A DNA stretch of 64,000 nucleotides from Latrodectus hesperus (lineage: Eukaryota > Arthropoda > Arachnida > Araneae > Theridiidae): assembly GCA_037975125.1 (NCBI GenBank), contig CM075860.1:44675804-44739803 (forward strand), given 5' to 3'. Below, in pieces: positions 14,174-24,185 of this stretch. The translations under genes were made by a program, and so were the position numbers. Positions within the stretch are counted from its first letter, which is position 1. The number at the start of each line of letters is the position of its first letter. Under the pieces are notes generated by a model. That model was not told the origin of the DNA. It saw only the letters and a program-made list of their open reading frames with translations, and made no database searches.

Positions 14174-14210
14174 GTGGATGCTTGAGAGTTTTCCGGTTTT
14201 CTTTCCTTGC
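14174..14210 (+). repeat. Dispersed repeat core, copy 3 of 3
   Basis: GTGGATGCTTGAGAGTTTTC followed by CGGTTTTC matches the core at 11211-11250 and 13513-13550. Confidence 0.45.
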
Positions 14211-14926
14211 ATTATGTGGTTTTTTTGTTGGTCTGGGAAAATTTCTTTTCTGGAAACTAAATATGTGTAATAGAAAATTTTGAAAGTACCTTACAAAAAT
14301 TCCATTTGATGCCTTATTCATTATGCGGTGTCAATATGCGCATATATAGCTTTAAATGTAATAATAATTAAAATAGAAAACTTAAAAAATATCCATTTAA
14401 ATAAGAAAACATACATTCTATCAAAGAAATATGCAGTAAAGAAACTTGCATGAATTATTTAAGGACGTCATAAAAATGCTCAAAGTTAAAAAGGATTTCA
14501 ATGCAATAAAAATACATTTTGAGTAACTTTCTGTTATTAAAGAAGAATGAAATCAGTACACAGTCTTATGATTAACGAAAAACATTATTTTACTAAAAAG
14601 AAAAAAACGTTGTGAAATTTACGCTTAAAAATTTGTAGTAATTCTCTATACATAAAAGTAAAATGCATAAAAAAACATGATAGAAAAGAATAATCTAGTA
14701 TATAAAATTAGTAATATAAAAAATTATGCTCTGCCATGTAATCCAGTATCCTAAATTCTGAATTCTTTGGCGATAAAGAAATATTGCCAAAATCACGTAT
14801 TATGACGTGTGTGATGACGTAAATGCTAGGGTTGCCAAAGGAGAATTTTTCGCATAATTTTTACAGGTATTCATGTCAATGACGTAATAAAAACCAGGTT
14901 ACCAGATACATAAGAGAATCAGCCAA
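14211..14926. other. AT-rich intergenic sequence up to the gap
   Basis: Nothing recognisable is present. In particular no retrotransposon or 28S sequence appears here, although both dominate the other side of the gap. Confidence 0.5.
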
Positions 14927-15426
14927 NNNNNNNNNNNNNNNNNNNNNNNNNNNNNNNNNNNNNNNNNNNNNNNNNNNNNNNNNNNNNNNNNNNNNNNNNN
15001 NNNNNNNNNNNNNNNNNNNNNNNNNNNNNNNNNNNNNNNNNNNNNNNNNNNNNNNNNNNNNNNNNNNNNNNNNNNNNNNNNNNNNNNNNNNNNNNNNNNN
15101 NNNNNNNNNNNNNNNNNNNNNNNNNNNNNNNNNNNNNNNNNNNNNNNNNNNNNNNNNNNNNNNNNNNNNNNNNNNNNNNNNNNNNNNNNNNNNNNNNNNN
15201 NNNNNNNNNNNNNNNNNNNNNNNNNNNNNNNNNNNNNNNNNNNNNNNNNNNNNNNNNNNNNNNNNNNNNNNNNNNNNNNNNNNNNNNNNNNNNNNNNNNN
15301 NNNNNNNNNNNNNNNNNNNNNNNNNNNNNNNNNNNNNNNNNNNNNNNNNNNNNNNNNNNNNNNNNNNNNNNNNNNNNNNNNNNNNNNNNNNNNNNNNNNN
15401 NNNNNNNNNNNNNNNNNNNNNNNNNN
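14927..15426. other. Assembly gap, exactly 500 N
   Basis: A run of 500 Ns is a conventional fixed-length scaffold gap. The real distance is unknown, and the flanks change abruptly from AT-rich unique-looking DNA to nested retrotransposons. Confidence 0.97.
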
Positions 15427-16693
15427 AATTGATGGGCAGTGCTACAAAGATTATTAGATGTTAATATACAAACACCTCCTCTGTGGCTCACAGACCTATG
15501 TGATGTTCGGATCGAGTCTGTAGATCAATTTGCTCATCCGCCTTGGTATAATCCAACATATACTTTTATCAATGCCTTTGCTTACTATAGAAAATCTGAC
15601 ACAACACCTATTGTTTTTCAGCAGCTATATTCTTCTCATCGCTGTCAGTATAAATCATACAAACCTGTATTCACAGACGGTTCTAAAACAGCAGGACATG
15701 TGGGCTGTGGAGTTTTTATCAATAATACAGCTTTTAGTCACAGCCTACATTCATCCTGCTCCGTCTTTACTACTGAAGCAAATGCCATCTGCTACGCGCT
15801 TCAGCATGTGAATGCAGATGATTGTCATGACTTTTGTATTTACACTGACAGCATGAGTATGATTGAAGCCTTGAAAAACAATAGCGTTAACTGTCATCCT
15901 GTTGTGTCGAGAATTTTCAAAGCATTGGATTCTCTTGCTGGCAAGGGAAAAGAAATTGTATTTTGTTGGATACCAAGTCACGTAGGTCTTGATGGAAACG
16001 AGAGAGCGGATGCAGCTGCAAAGGCTGCTGAAGATCCAGTTTTACCATCGGTTCCGCTCTCAGATGTGAGAAAGAGTATAAAAAGCTTTATTTGTTCCCT
16101 TTGGGAAGAATCATGGAACTTGCAGGTCGGAAACAAACTACATACGATCTTCTCATCCCTCACCTCATTATCAGTTTTACCGTTACGAAGTGCAGATGTT
16201 AGATTAACTCGCCTTCGTATCGGACACACACGTTTCACACACAGACATTTGTTCCTAAATGAACTAAATCCATGGTGTGAAGCGTGTGATGAACCATTTA
16301 CTATATATCATATTTTAATTTCATGTCATGTTTTTAACCAACAACGTTAACACTATTTTAATACTGATTTTATAACATTATTTGATTTAATAGGGGATCC
16401 ACCCCATAGAAACCTATTCGCTTTTTTAAGAGCAATAGGTTTCATACATTTTATTTGATTTAACTATTAAATTTTAAAATTGTACATACATTTCATTTTA
16501 TAAAATTTATTTTAAAATATTATATACACAAATTTTTGTATTTTAAAAATTTTAAATGTTGATTGGGTTTTAAAAAAAAATAAATAAATAATAAAATAAT
16601 TGAATAAATATTTAAAGCAACAAAAACGTCTTGGCGCAGCATGTCCAATTTTGGACCTTGCGCCATAAAACCCAACCAACCAACCAACCAACC
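15427..16693 (+). mobile_element. AACC element copy E1, 3' part with inverted 5' piece
   Basis: From about 15479 to 16693 this is a plus-strand AACC copy: the ORF2 3' third, the 3' UTR, the 3' hairpin (about 16632-16663) and a tail of AACC repeats ending at 16693. The 52 bp at 15427-15478 are also AACC ORF2, but on the minus strand and from the start of the endonuclease region. The head-to-head join near 15478 is what twin-primed reverse transcription produces (5' segment inverted). The far end is lost in the gap. The copy lies inside the 5' leader of minus-strand copy J. Confidence 0.8.
15479..16459 (+). pseudogene. ORF2 C-terminal part of E1 (RNase H and zinc knuckle)
   Basis: The frame enters after the RT domain and carries RNase H: FTDGSKT (first Asp), an acidic-to-neutral change at TEANAI (the second acidic residue, Glu in AEA, is still present), YTDSMS, and GNERADAAAK (last Asp). 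It then has HTRFTHRHLFL and the terminal knuckle CEACDEPFTIYHILISC (CX2CX7HX4C). A stop at 16348-16350 replaces a leucine codon about 36 codons before the family's normal end near 16459. With the 5' two thirds missing the copy is dead. Confidence 0.85.
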
Positions 16694-16841
16694 TCTTTCG
16701 AGGCAACCACACTGAGGGAGAAGAGGAAGAAAAAGCAGAAGAGTAGAGGAGAGAAGAAAAGAAAGAAGAGGACAGATCACTAGGGTAACTCGGGATTGTG
16801 ACACCCGTGTTTACCTAAAGAAGGTAAACCCCCTGAGGGGG
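16694..16841 (-). mobile_element. AACC element copy J, 5' leader stub
   Basis: Read on the minus strand from 16841, this starts CCCCTCAGGGGGTTTACC, the exact family 5' end, and follows the leader for about 148 bp until it meets the tail of E1. Its 5' end abuts the R1-like element at 16842. The rest of J should lie beyond E1, inside or past the gap. So J inserted in the R1-like element and E1 inserted in J. Confidence 0.8.
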
Positions 16842-17680
16842 CTATTGCTCGGGGTCCCGTCGGCCAATCTGACGCTACACAATGGGATGCTCTTGACAGC
16901 GCTACCAACCGCTAGCTTGTATGGCAAGGACCACGCATTGGATCGCATGATGTTAAGGCAGAATTTATCCCAGTTCGACTCTTTTTTCCGAAGAATGAGT
17001 CTTTTGTACTGGGCTGCAGATCGATTATACAGCGTTTTCCTGAACTTGCGCTCATCGGAGTCGGCACATTTCTGATACCTTCTCCTCAACGCTCGCGTCA
17101 AGCTCCGTAGCGTCGTCAACTCATCATCCCACCATGGAACCTGCTTCCTAGCGGTCGTGCTAGTACGAGGCCGAAGCCTTCTATTGCAGATCTCCTGCAG
17201 TACCTTTGTGATGTCATCCACCACTTCATCTAGGTCCTTGCCTTCTTTTGCTCGTATGATCTTATCGTTGAGATCGGGCGCTTTTTTATTAAAGTCTGCA
17301 CCCAATCTCTGAAGGCGATATTTCCCTAGTCTGTATTTGCTCGTATTTTTGCTCTCTAAGAGCTTAGGTACTAGCTTGAAGGAGATGTAGTTGTGATCGC
17401 TCACGCAATTCTCAACCACCTTCCACGATGAGAAGGACGACTGCAGATCGCCCGTCGTCACCGACAGATCGATCCAGCTCCTTCCGTTCACAGTCTCAAA
17501 GGTCGGCATGGAGGTTGCATCATTTAATAATACGAGGTCGTTTCGAATGAGAAATTCCACGAGAGTTTCCCCTCGCTTAGTCCCTACTCTAGACGGACAC
17601 TCGGGGTCCCACATATGATGCCTGGTGTTAAAGTCTCCTCCTATGAGAAATCTCCGATGGAACCGTATGATCTTATCGAG
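16842..17680 (-). pseudogene. R1-like ORF2, second half of endonuclease into pre-RT region
   Basis: The frame on the minus strand continues an endonuclease broken by copy A. It has LIGGDFNTRHHMWDPE (catalytic D and N of the APE-type domain) and SWIDLSVTT, then CVSDHNYISFKL (the SDH motif with the catalytic His). After that comes VPWWDDELTTLRSLTRALRR, the 'PWWD-L' signature that links endonuclease to RT in R1/jockey-like elements. It is cut at 16842 by the 5' end of copy J, before any RT motif. Codons are GC-richer than in the other two families. The first half of the domain is at 23288-23655. Confidence 0.85.
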
Positions 17681-17940
17681 ATGGTTTGGTTGGTTGGGTT
17701 TAGTGGCGCAAGGTCCAAAAACGGACATGCTGCGCCAAGAATAAAGTTAAGAAGTAGATATTTTATTTATTTTTTTTATTTATTCTTATTATTTTATTTT
17801 ATTTATTAATTTATTTTAAAAACCCAAGCAACATTAAAATTTTAAAAATCAAAAATCATTGTATATATATATATTAAAATCAAATCACACATAAAAGCAA
17901 AATCAAAATATATATACTTTTAAAATTTAAAAAATGTAAA

Positions 17941-20900
17941 TTAAATAAAATGTATAAAACCTATTGCCCTCAAAAAGGCAAATAGGTTCCTGTGGGGTGG
18001 CTCCCCAAGCAAATCAAATAAGGTTAAAATATCACAATTAAAAAAGTGTAAACGATATTGGTTAAAATATGAACATGAAATTAAAATATGATAAACAGTG
18101 AATGGTTCATCACACGTTTCACACCAAGGATTTAATTCGTTTAGAAACAAATGTCTATGTGTGAAACGTGTGTGTCCGATACGAAGGCGGGATAATCTTG
18201 CATCAGCACTTCGTATCGGTAAAACATTTAATGAGGTGATGAATGGAAATATGGCACGCAATTTATTATTGACCTGCATGTTCCAAGACTCCTGCCAAAG
18301 ATCTTGAATAAATTTTTTAACACACCTTCTCACATCCAACAAAGGAATGGATGGAAGAGATGGGCCGGATGCAGATTTAGCAGCTGCATCAGCCCTCTCA
18401 TTGCCATCGAGACCTACATGACTTGGGATCCAGCAGAAAATTATTTCATATCCCTTGCCAGCAAGGGAATCTAATGCTCGGAAAATTCTAGACACAGCAG
18501 GATGACAATCAAAACTACTGTTCCGCAAAGCTTCCAACACACTCAAACTGTCAGTGTAAACACAGTATTTAAAGCTATCACTTGTATTCATCTGCTGAAG
18601 AGCTTGATATAAAGCAGTTGCTTCAGCAGAGAAGATGGAACAGGATGGATGGAGGCTGTAGCTCAGAGTTTTGTTCTCAAAAACTACAGCACAACCAACA
18701 TGTCCTGCGGATTTTGATCCATCTGTGAAAACTGGTGTGTACGTGATGTACTGACAGCGATGTGAGGCATACATCTGCTGGAAAACAGTAGTTGCTGTAT
18801 CTGATTTTCTAAAACGAGCAAAAGGATTGATGATTTTAATCTGTGGATCATACCAAGGTGGATGAGAAAAATACTCCGTTTCGTCGAAACGGACATCATA
18901 TAGGTCAGATATTAATAGATTAGATTTTGTTCGTGTGAGAAAAGGTGGAATGCTGTATGCACGAGCGTCATACAGCCTCATTAGTGCAGGTGTAGTAGGC
19001 ATGGAACGTAATGGATGATGAGGGTCAGACATGATTTTTGCATAATAACTGAGAGACAGCTGCATTCGTCTCAGGTCTAAAGACAGTTGATGACATATTG
19101 CATATAGACTCTGGACGGGTGATGTGCGGAATGCGCCTGAATATATTCTCAAAGCAGAGTGATGTATTGTATCCAATCTGCATAAAACGGAAGACCTAGC
19201 AGATCCATACACAGAACACCCATAGTCAATACGAGATAAAATTAATGACTGGTAGACACGAAGTAGTGCCGTGCGATCAGCACCCCAAGATGTATTAGAA
19301 AGCACCTTGAGGATATTAAGTGATCGCTCGCACTTCTTCCGCAAATGAAGAACATGCGGAAGAAAATTCAACTTTCGGTCAAAAATTATTCCCAGAAACT
19401 TTATCTCGTTGACAACAGGGATAGGTGTATTATTTATATAGATAGTGGGATCATTATATAGGCTAGTCTTCCTGCAGAAATGGACACAATTACTCTTGCC
19501 AGGAGACAGCGTGTGGCCATTCTCAGCACACCATGCAGCAAGTTTATTAACTGATGTTTGTAGTTGTCTCTCAATTAAACGCATGTTAGAACCCTCACAT
19601 GATATTTGCAGGTCATCAACATAAAGCGTGCCATAAACAGGAGGTGAAATTTGATGAAGAATGCAACTGATGTAAAGGTTAAAAAGTGTGACACTTAAAA
19701 TAGAGGTTTGGGGTACACCCTCGGCTTGAATAAAAGTATTGGACATAACAGAACCAATACGAACTTTAAAACCACGGGAGCATAAAAAATTTTCTATAAA
19801 TATTGGCAAATTACCCCTAAAGCCAAAATCATACATCCTACGGAGAATTCCATAACGCCACGTACGGTCATATGCCTTCTCTATGTAAAAGAAAATGGAA
19901 ACCAGATGGTTCCTCCGCACAAAAGCGTTGCGGATTTGGGTTTCCAGGTAAGTAATATTATCAAGAGTGGACCTTCCTTTACGGAAGCCACTCTGATTGA
20001 TATGAATATATTTATTTGTTTCTAAGACATAGATGAGACGGGCATTGACCATACGTTCGAGAGTCTTACACAAGCAACTCGTCAGAGCTATTGGTCGATA
20101 ATTTGAAGGAACAGAAGGATCCTTACCAGCCTTAAGGATCGGAATCACTATTGCTTTGCTCCAAAGTGATGGAAATTTGTTTTTAGTCCAGATCCTATTA
20201 AACAAAAACAGTAAGTTCAACAGGGAATCTGGACTTAAATGGCGAAGCATTAGATAGCTGATTCCATCTGGTCCTGGGCTAGTATCATGGGCCTGCTGTA
20301 ATGCTCTCTTCAATTCCAACATCCGAAATTCACAGTTGTAAGGCAAAGCTTGTCGATGGTTGAAACAAATTGGTGTTCGCTCAGCACGACTCTTTGTCCT
20401 TAGGAACGAAGGACTATAAGAGTCGTTGCTTGAGACGCTAGCAAAGGTTTCACCAAGGACGTTAGCGATGTCCTTAGGAGAAGAGTATATAGCAGCTCCG
20501 GATTTCAAAATAGGAATTGAAAATTCTCTATATATTCCATTGGCTGCTTTCACTCTTCTCCACAACTGTTTACTGGATGTGGAAGAAGTTATTGATGATA
20601 CATAGCGGGACCAAGATTCCTTCTGACTTCGACGACGAGCTCTGCGAGCTAATGCTTTTGCTCTCTTATAGGCGATAAGATTCTCCGTTGAGGGGTATCT
20701 TCTGAAGAGCCCCCATAAATTCCTCTGTTTCTTATAGGTGTTTTGACATTCATTATTCCACCAAGGTTTGCAACGCCTGTGTGGTATAGAGGAACACTTT
20801 GGTATTGATGCATCAGCTGCATTTACAATTGTTTCAGTGACCTTATATACGGCATTATCAATATCATCGATCATAACCATTTCATTATCAACAACTGCCA

Positions 20901-21624
20901 ATTGTGTAAATAATGTCCAATCTGCCCGACTGTAGACGTAAGTAGGTAAGCGTTGTCTTACACTACTACCTCCAGTCTGGGAGATGACGAGAGGAAAATG
21001 ATCGCTGTTGTGCAGATCATTTCCTACAATTAAATTTAACAATGGCAGAAGAGATGGTGAACAAAGGGCCAGATCGAGAGAATGAAACGTTCTTGTGGGT
21101 ACATGGAAATATGTATTCTCGTCGGTATTCAGCAGACAGAGACTATTATCTGAAATAAAACGCTCTATCTGCCGACCGCGAGAATTAGTATCATCATTTC
21201 CCCACAAAGAACTATGGCCGTTAAAGTCACCTAACAACAGAAATGGTGTTGGCAGCTGATCTATTAATGCATCAAGTTCCTCTTGGTGGATGACATCGTG
21301 TGGTGGCAAATACAAACTACAGACTGTCAACAAACATGATGTGTGAATTCTCACAGCAACAGCCTGTAGAGTAGTATTGAATGGATGGGCAGTGCTGGGA
21401 AAAGTATTAGATGTTAATATACAAACACCTCCAGACACTGCACCATCGTCACCACAGTCTTTTCTAAAGCTTCTAAACCCACGCATGGAAATGTTATTGC
21501 TGGACTTCAGGAATGTTTCCTGAAGTGCAACACATGCGGGGTTGTAAGCTGAAATTATGGACTTGATGTCATCATGATGAGAACGCAAACCATGGCAGTT
21601 CCAAGAAGCAAAAGAAGTTATTGT
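17941..21624 (-). CDS. ORF2 of copy A: endonuclease, RT, RNase H (RT probably inactive)
   Basis: One uninterrupted frame of about 1227 codons. Order: APE-type endonuclease (WNCHG at the start; ALQET; LLLGDFNGHSSLWG; SDHFPLV, about residues 10-220); a linker with CKPWWN; RT (PGPDGIS, LKAGKDPSVPSNYRPI, FRKGRSTLDN, motif A region, then LYVDDLQIS, the YxDD box); RNase H (FTDGSK, SAEATAL, YTDS, GNERADAAAK); and the terminal CX2CX7HX4C knuckle. Two key RT residues differ from all other copies: motif A reads FFYIEKAYD, with Tyr for the catalytic Asp, and GVPQGS reads GVPQTS. The product is therefore unlikely to polymerise. No ATG precedes the first endonuclease motif; the coordinate marks the open frame, which overlaps the gag stop by 7 nt. 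Confidence 0.88.
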   Translation of the reverse strand, partial: TITSFASWNCHGLRSHHDDIKSIISAYNPACVALQETFLKSSNNISMRGFRSFRKDCGDDGAVSGGVCILTSNTFPSTAHPFNTTLQAVAVRIHTSCLLTVCSLYLPPHDVIHQEELDALIDQLPTPFLLLGDFNGHSSLWGNDDTNSRGRQIERFISDNSLCLLNTDENTYFHVPTRTFHSLDLALCSPSLLPLLNLIVGNDLHNSDHFPLVISQTGGSSVRQRLPTYVYSRADWTLFTQLAVVDNEMVMIDDIDNAVYKVTETIVNAADASIPKCSSIPHRRCKPWWNNECQNTYKKQRNLWGLFRRYPSTENLIAYKRAKALARRARRRSQKESWSRYVSSITSSTSSKQLWRRVKAANGIYREFSIPILKSGAAIYSSPKDIANVLGETFASVSSNDSYSPSFLRTKSRAERTPICFNHRQALPYNCEFRMLELKRALQQAHDTSPGPDGISYLMLRHLSPDSLLNLLFLFNRIWTKNKFPSLWSKAIVIPILKAGKDPSVPSNYRPIALTSCLCKTLERMVNARLIYVLETNKYIHINQSGFRKGRSTLDNITYLETQIRNAFVRRNHLVSIFFYIEKAYDRTWRYGILRRMYDFGFRGNLPIFIENFLCSRGFKVRIGSVMSNTFIQAEGVPQTSILSVTLFNLYISCILHQISPPVYGTLYVDDLQISCEGSNMRLIERQLQTSVNKLAAWCAENGHTLSPGKSNCVHFCRKTSLYNDPTIYINNTPIPVVNEIKFLGIIFDRKLNFLPHVLHLRKKCERSLNILKVLSNTSWGADRTALLRVYQSLILSRIDYGCSVYGSARSSVLCRLDTIHHSALRIYSGAFRTSPVQSLYAICHQLSLDLRRMQLSLSYYAKIMSDPHHPLRSMPTTPALMRLYDARAYSIPPFLTRTKSNLLISDLYDVRFDETEYFSHPPWYDPQIKIINPFARFRKSDTATTVFQQMYASHRCQYITYTPVFTDGSKSAGHVGCAVVFENKTLSYSLHPSCSIFSAEATALYQALQQMNTSDSFKYCVYTDSLSVLEALRNSSFDCHPAVSRIFRALDSLAGKGYEIIFCWIPSHVGLDGNERADAAAKSASGPSLPSIPLLDVRRCVKKFIQDLWQESWNMQVNNKLRAIFPFITSLNVLPIRSADARLSRLRIGHTRFTHRHLFLNELNPWCETCDEPFTVYHILISCSYFNQYRLHFFNCDILTLFDLLGEPPHRNLFAFLRAIGFIHFI

Positions 21625-22754
21625 TCAATTTGAAAAGCTCCTTTCCCGGAGCTGGAAGGCATGTCATCCGACATCTCCTCGAGCGATAAATCTTCGTCTG
21701 AGGGATGTAAGGAAACAGCATCAGCCTCCAGGTTTAAGGTTTTACGGGTGGATATAGAGGGCCTAATTTTGCCCTCTTTTGCAGATTTTAATTTTAAGGC
21801 CTTCATGGCTTTAGACTTAGCCATCGGAGCTTTTCTACGTTGAATATTTGTAGAGGTTGATTTTTGGCTTTTATCAGATGTAAGGGGTGATTTGACTAGT
21901 GGAAGTGAAAGAGCATCGGTTTGTGTACCAGCTGTTCTGGTGACCTTGGCGGCGACAGATGCATAGCTAACTCCTGCTTGAGGTGTACGTGCTGTGACAG
22001 CACGTCTTGCCTCAGGGTATGAACAATTACTTTTAACTTTAGTGGTTGTGATCTCTTTTTCCAGTATCCAGATAGGACAACTTCTAACGTAGGAGGGGTG
22101 GTCACCTTTACAGTTGACACACCTCTCCTTTGCAGTACAAGACGAGCTGTCGTGGCCAACTGCTGCGCAGCGAGCGCAAGTCAGTTTGCCCCGGCAAGCC
22201 GCTGTGGAGTGTCCAAATCTCTGGCACTGGAAACAACGCAAAGGATTTGGTATAAACGGCCTGACGGATAGATGCATATACGCAGCTTTAATATGCTGCG
22301 GTAGGTCTGGCGTCGCAAATGTCAGTACGAGATGTTTAGTATTGATAAACTGCCCATCTCTTCTGATAGTGATGCGTTTTACAGCACAGACCTTTTGATC
22401 AATGAGATTTTCTAAGATCTCGTCCGTTGGCGTATTTAGCAAATCCTTGGCGGATACCACACCACGTGAAAAGTTAAGATTCAAGTGAGGAGAGACAGAC
22501 ACCTCAAGGTTAGCTAGCGTATTCATGTTAGCAATCAGAGTTGCTTGTGCATCTGAAGCAACTTCTACCATCAAATCACCAGAACGAAGTTTCCGGATGC
22601 TCTTCACTTCGCCGATATTGCCACTAATACCTTTTTGGATTAGGAAAGGGGATACATTATCAAATGTACCCTCCTTCCGCTTCACAATATAAAATTTGGC
22701 TTTTAAATTTTTCAATGTATGCTCCCGTGGGAGAGAAGAGAATAATGTTTCCAT
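21618..22754 (-). CDS. Gag-like ORF1 of copy A, three zinc knuckles
   Basis: The frame has 378 codons from ATG at 22754 to TAA at 21618-21620. An upstream in-frame GTG would add 12 residues, but the ATG sits at the point where copies begin to diverge. Three C-rich knuckles lie at about residues 174-228: CFQCQRFGHSTAAC and CARCAAVGHDSSSC (both CX2CX4HX4C), and CVNCKGDHPSYVRSC (CX2CX3HX6C). This is the nucleic-acid-binding block of non-LTR ORF1 proteins. Before it lies an RRM-like or unclassified region; after it a basic Lys/Ser-rich tail and an acidic end. The role is inferred: RNA binding and RNP assembly with ORF2. Confidence 0.9.
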   Translation of the reverse strand: METLFSSLPREHTLKNLKAKFYIVKRKEGTFDNVSPFLIQKGISGNIGEVKSIRKLRSGDLMVEVASDAQATLIANMNTLANLEVSVSPHLNLNFSRGVVSAKDLLNTPTDEILENLIDQKVCAVKRITIRRDGQFINTKHLVLTFATPDLPQHIKAAYMHLSVRPFIPNPLRCFQCQRFGHSTAACRGKLTCARCAAVGHDSSSCTAKERCVNCKGDHPSYVRSCPIWILEKEITTTKVKSNCSYPEARRAVTARTPQAGVSYASVAAKVTRTAGTQTDALSLPLVKSPLTSDKSQKSTSTNIQRRKAPMAKSKAMKALKLKSAKEGKIRPSISTRKTLNLEADAVSLHPSDEDLSLEEMSDDMPSSSGKGAFQIEQ

Positions 22755-23287
22755 GATAGAGATGGAAAATTCGGGACCTGACGGCACCACCCACCACCGA
22801 GTCCAACAAGGGGATGCAGACCAGCTGCACCAGTGCTAGCCAGGTCCTATACGCTCACAGTACATCCCTGAAGTGGCCTTCACCCTTAACGAGTCACCCA
22901 GTAGATGTACCGATCGCTTGATCCATAAAGCCGATTGATGTGCTGAGGACCACAACACACCTCCCGTTTACCTGAAGCAGAGGCCAAAGCAATGTGTTGG
23001 TCTCTGGAGGCCTCAATTACCAGGATCCTCCTTTCCAGGGACACGGGTCTCCACGCACGGCAAACACGTGGGTGATTTAGTCCCCAAGAGAAGCTAATAG
23101 CAACAGAGCGGCGAAAGCTACTCAAGGGGAGCCCTCAACCTCTTGCGAGGCAACCACACTGAGGGAGAAGAGGAAGAAAAAGCAGAAGAGGAGAGGAGAG
23201 AAGAAGAGAAAGAAGAGGACAGATCACTAGGGTACCTCGGGATTGTGACACCCGTGTTTACCTTAAGAAGGTAAACCCCCTGAGGGG
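22755..23287 (-). promoter_or_regulatory. 5' leader of copy A with two terminal hairpins
   Basis: The leader is about 530 nt. It opens with CCCC-TCA-GGGG and then GTTTACC-loop-GGTAAAC, two perfect small hairpins; stems are the same in every copy while the loop of the second varies. A frame at 23125-22886 (79 codons, TTG first) is also intact in copy E at 41212-41451, but it lacks an ATG. Internal promoters in the leader are normal for this element class; I cannot point to the promoter itself. Confidence 0.6.
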
Positions 23288-23655
23288 ATCTTATCGAGAG
23301 TCTCTAGAAAGCCGCCAATGTCTGCTTTTGGAGGAACATAAACCGACACTATCAGCAGCGATTGGTGCAGATCCTTAATCTCAACCGCTACGATATGAGC
23401 ATCGACATATTTAGTCCAGACGCTGAGTTTGGTGTTAGTGACGACAACTGCAGCCAACCCGTCGGCTGTGTGAGAGACCGACCATGAGTTAGGGAAGACC
23501 GCAATCTCGCCGTCCACCAAATACGGCTCCTGCAGGAGAAGGATGTCGGACGAACCCAGTTCCAACTCCTTTAGTATCTCCAAGGTTGCCGCTCTCGATC
23601 TTGCGAGATTAATCTGCAATATGCCATACTCTAGTTCGTTGGCCGTTTCAACCAT
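23288..23655 (-). pseudogene. R1-like ORF2, first half of endonuclease
   Basis: The ATG at 23655 begins MVETANELEYGILQINLARS, the 'LQINLxxxR' start of R1/TRAS-type endonucleases, followed by LLLQEPY (catalytic Glu) and SVYVPPKAD. The frame is broken at 23288 by copy A. The start overlaps the gag stop by 8 nt (ATGGTTGA), the kind of start/stop overlap used for coupled translation in R1-clade elements. The continuation is at 16842-17680. Confidence 0.88.
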
Positions 23656-23947
23656 AGTTTGTGCGAGAACGTAAGCGCTCACACTCTCGTTTATACTGGG
23701 GGCAACGAAGGTCTACCGCTTTGTGGCCTGTGTTGAGCTTGAGTTTGAATTGCTCGTTGGCCCTCACACAATTGGCACACTTGGTTTCCTTCTTGTCACA
23801 CTCCTTGAAGGATAGTGGCCCGCTACAAACAGTGCATATCTGCCCTTTTTCCGGGCACTTGGACTGCAGATGTCCAAATTTACAGCACTTGAAGCACCTT
23901 GTGGGTTCTAGGAATTCCTTTACCCGGTGCTTTTGCCAGCCGCAGCT
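23648..23947 (-). pseudogene. R1-like gag, C-terminal part with zinc knuckles
   Basis: On the minus strand the frame resumes after copy B with CGWQKHRVKEFLEPTRCF, then knuckle CFKCCKFGHLQSKC (CX2CX4HX4C), a second C-rich unit CTVCSGPLSFKECD and a third, CANC. It ends at TGA 23650-23648. The N-terminal part is at 29532-30377. The knuckles are those of an R1-type ORF1 protein. The frame is open, so the break by copy B is the only damage seen. Confidence 0.85.
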
Positions 23948-24185
23948 GGTTGGTTGGTTGGTTGGTTGGGTTTAATGGCGCAAGGTCCAAAAATGGACAT
24001 GCTGCGCCAACAATGAAGTTTTAAAGGAGTATTTTTATTTTATTTTTCTTTTCTGTATATATATTTAAACCCAAACAACATTAAAATATTAAAACACAAA
24101 AATCAGTGTATAAGTTATATTAAAATGTATATATTAAATAAGATAAATCAAATGTATATAAAATCCCAAAATGTATAAACACAAA

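Larger units (their letters stand above)
17681..23287 (-). mobile_element. AACC element copy A, full length, inside R1-like ORF2
   Basis: This is a complete 5.6 kb copy: 5' end CCCCTCAGGGGG at 23287, leader, gag, ORF2, 3' UTR, 3' hairpin at 17705-17736 and AACC-type tail to 17681. It is flanked by a 12 bp duplication ATCTTATCGAGA at 17669-17680 and 23288-23299. The broken host frame resumes across it: the duplicated bases encode the same LDKI/DKI residues on both sides. This fixes both ends of the family and shows no loss of host sequence at insertion. Confidence 0.95.

Noticed and set aside
14919..15491. 190-codon minus-strand frame
   Set aside because: Most of it is translated Ns; only the first about 20 residues are real and belong to the inverted piece of E1.
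16520..16804. Short minus-strand frames at the E1/J junction
   Set aside because: They read through the AACC tail and the J leader; frame is fortuitous.
22886..23125. 79-codon frame in the AACC leader (also at 41212-41451)
   Set aside because: Identical in A and E, but the copies are young and the frame begins with TTG; leader conservation explains it without coding.
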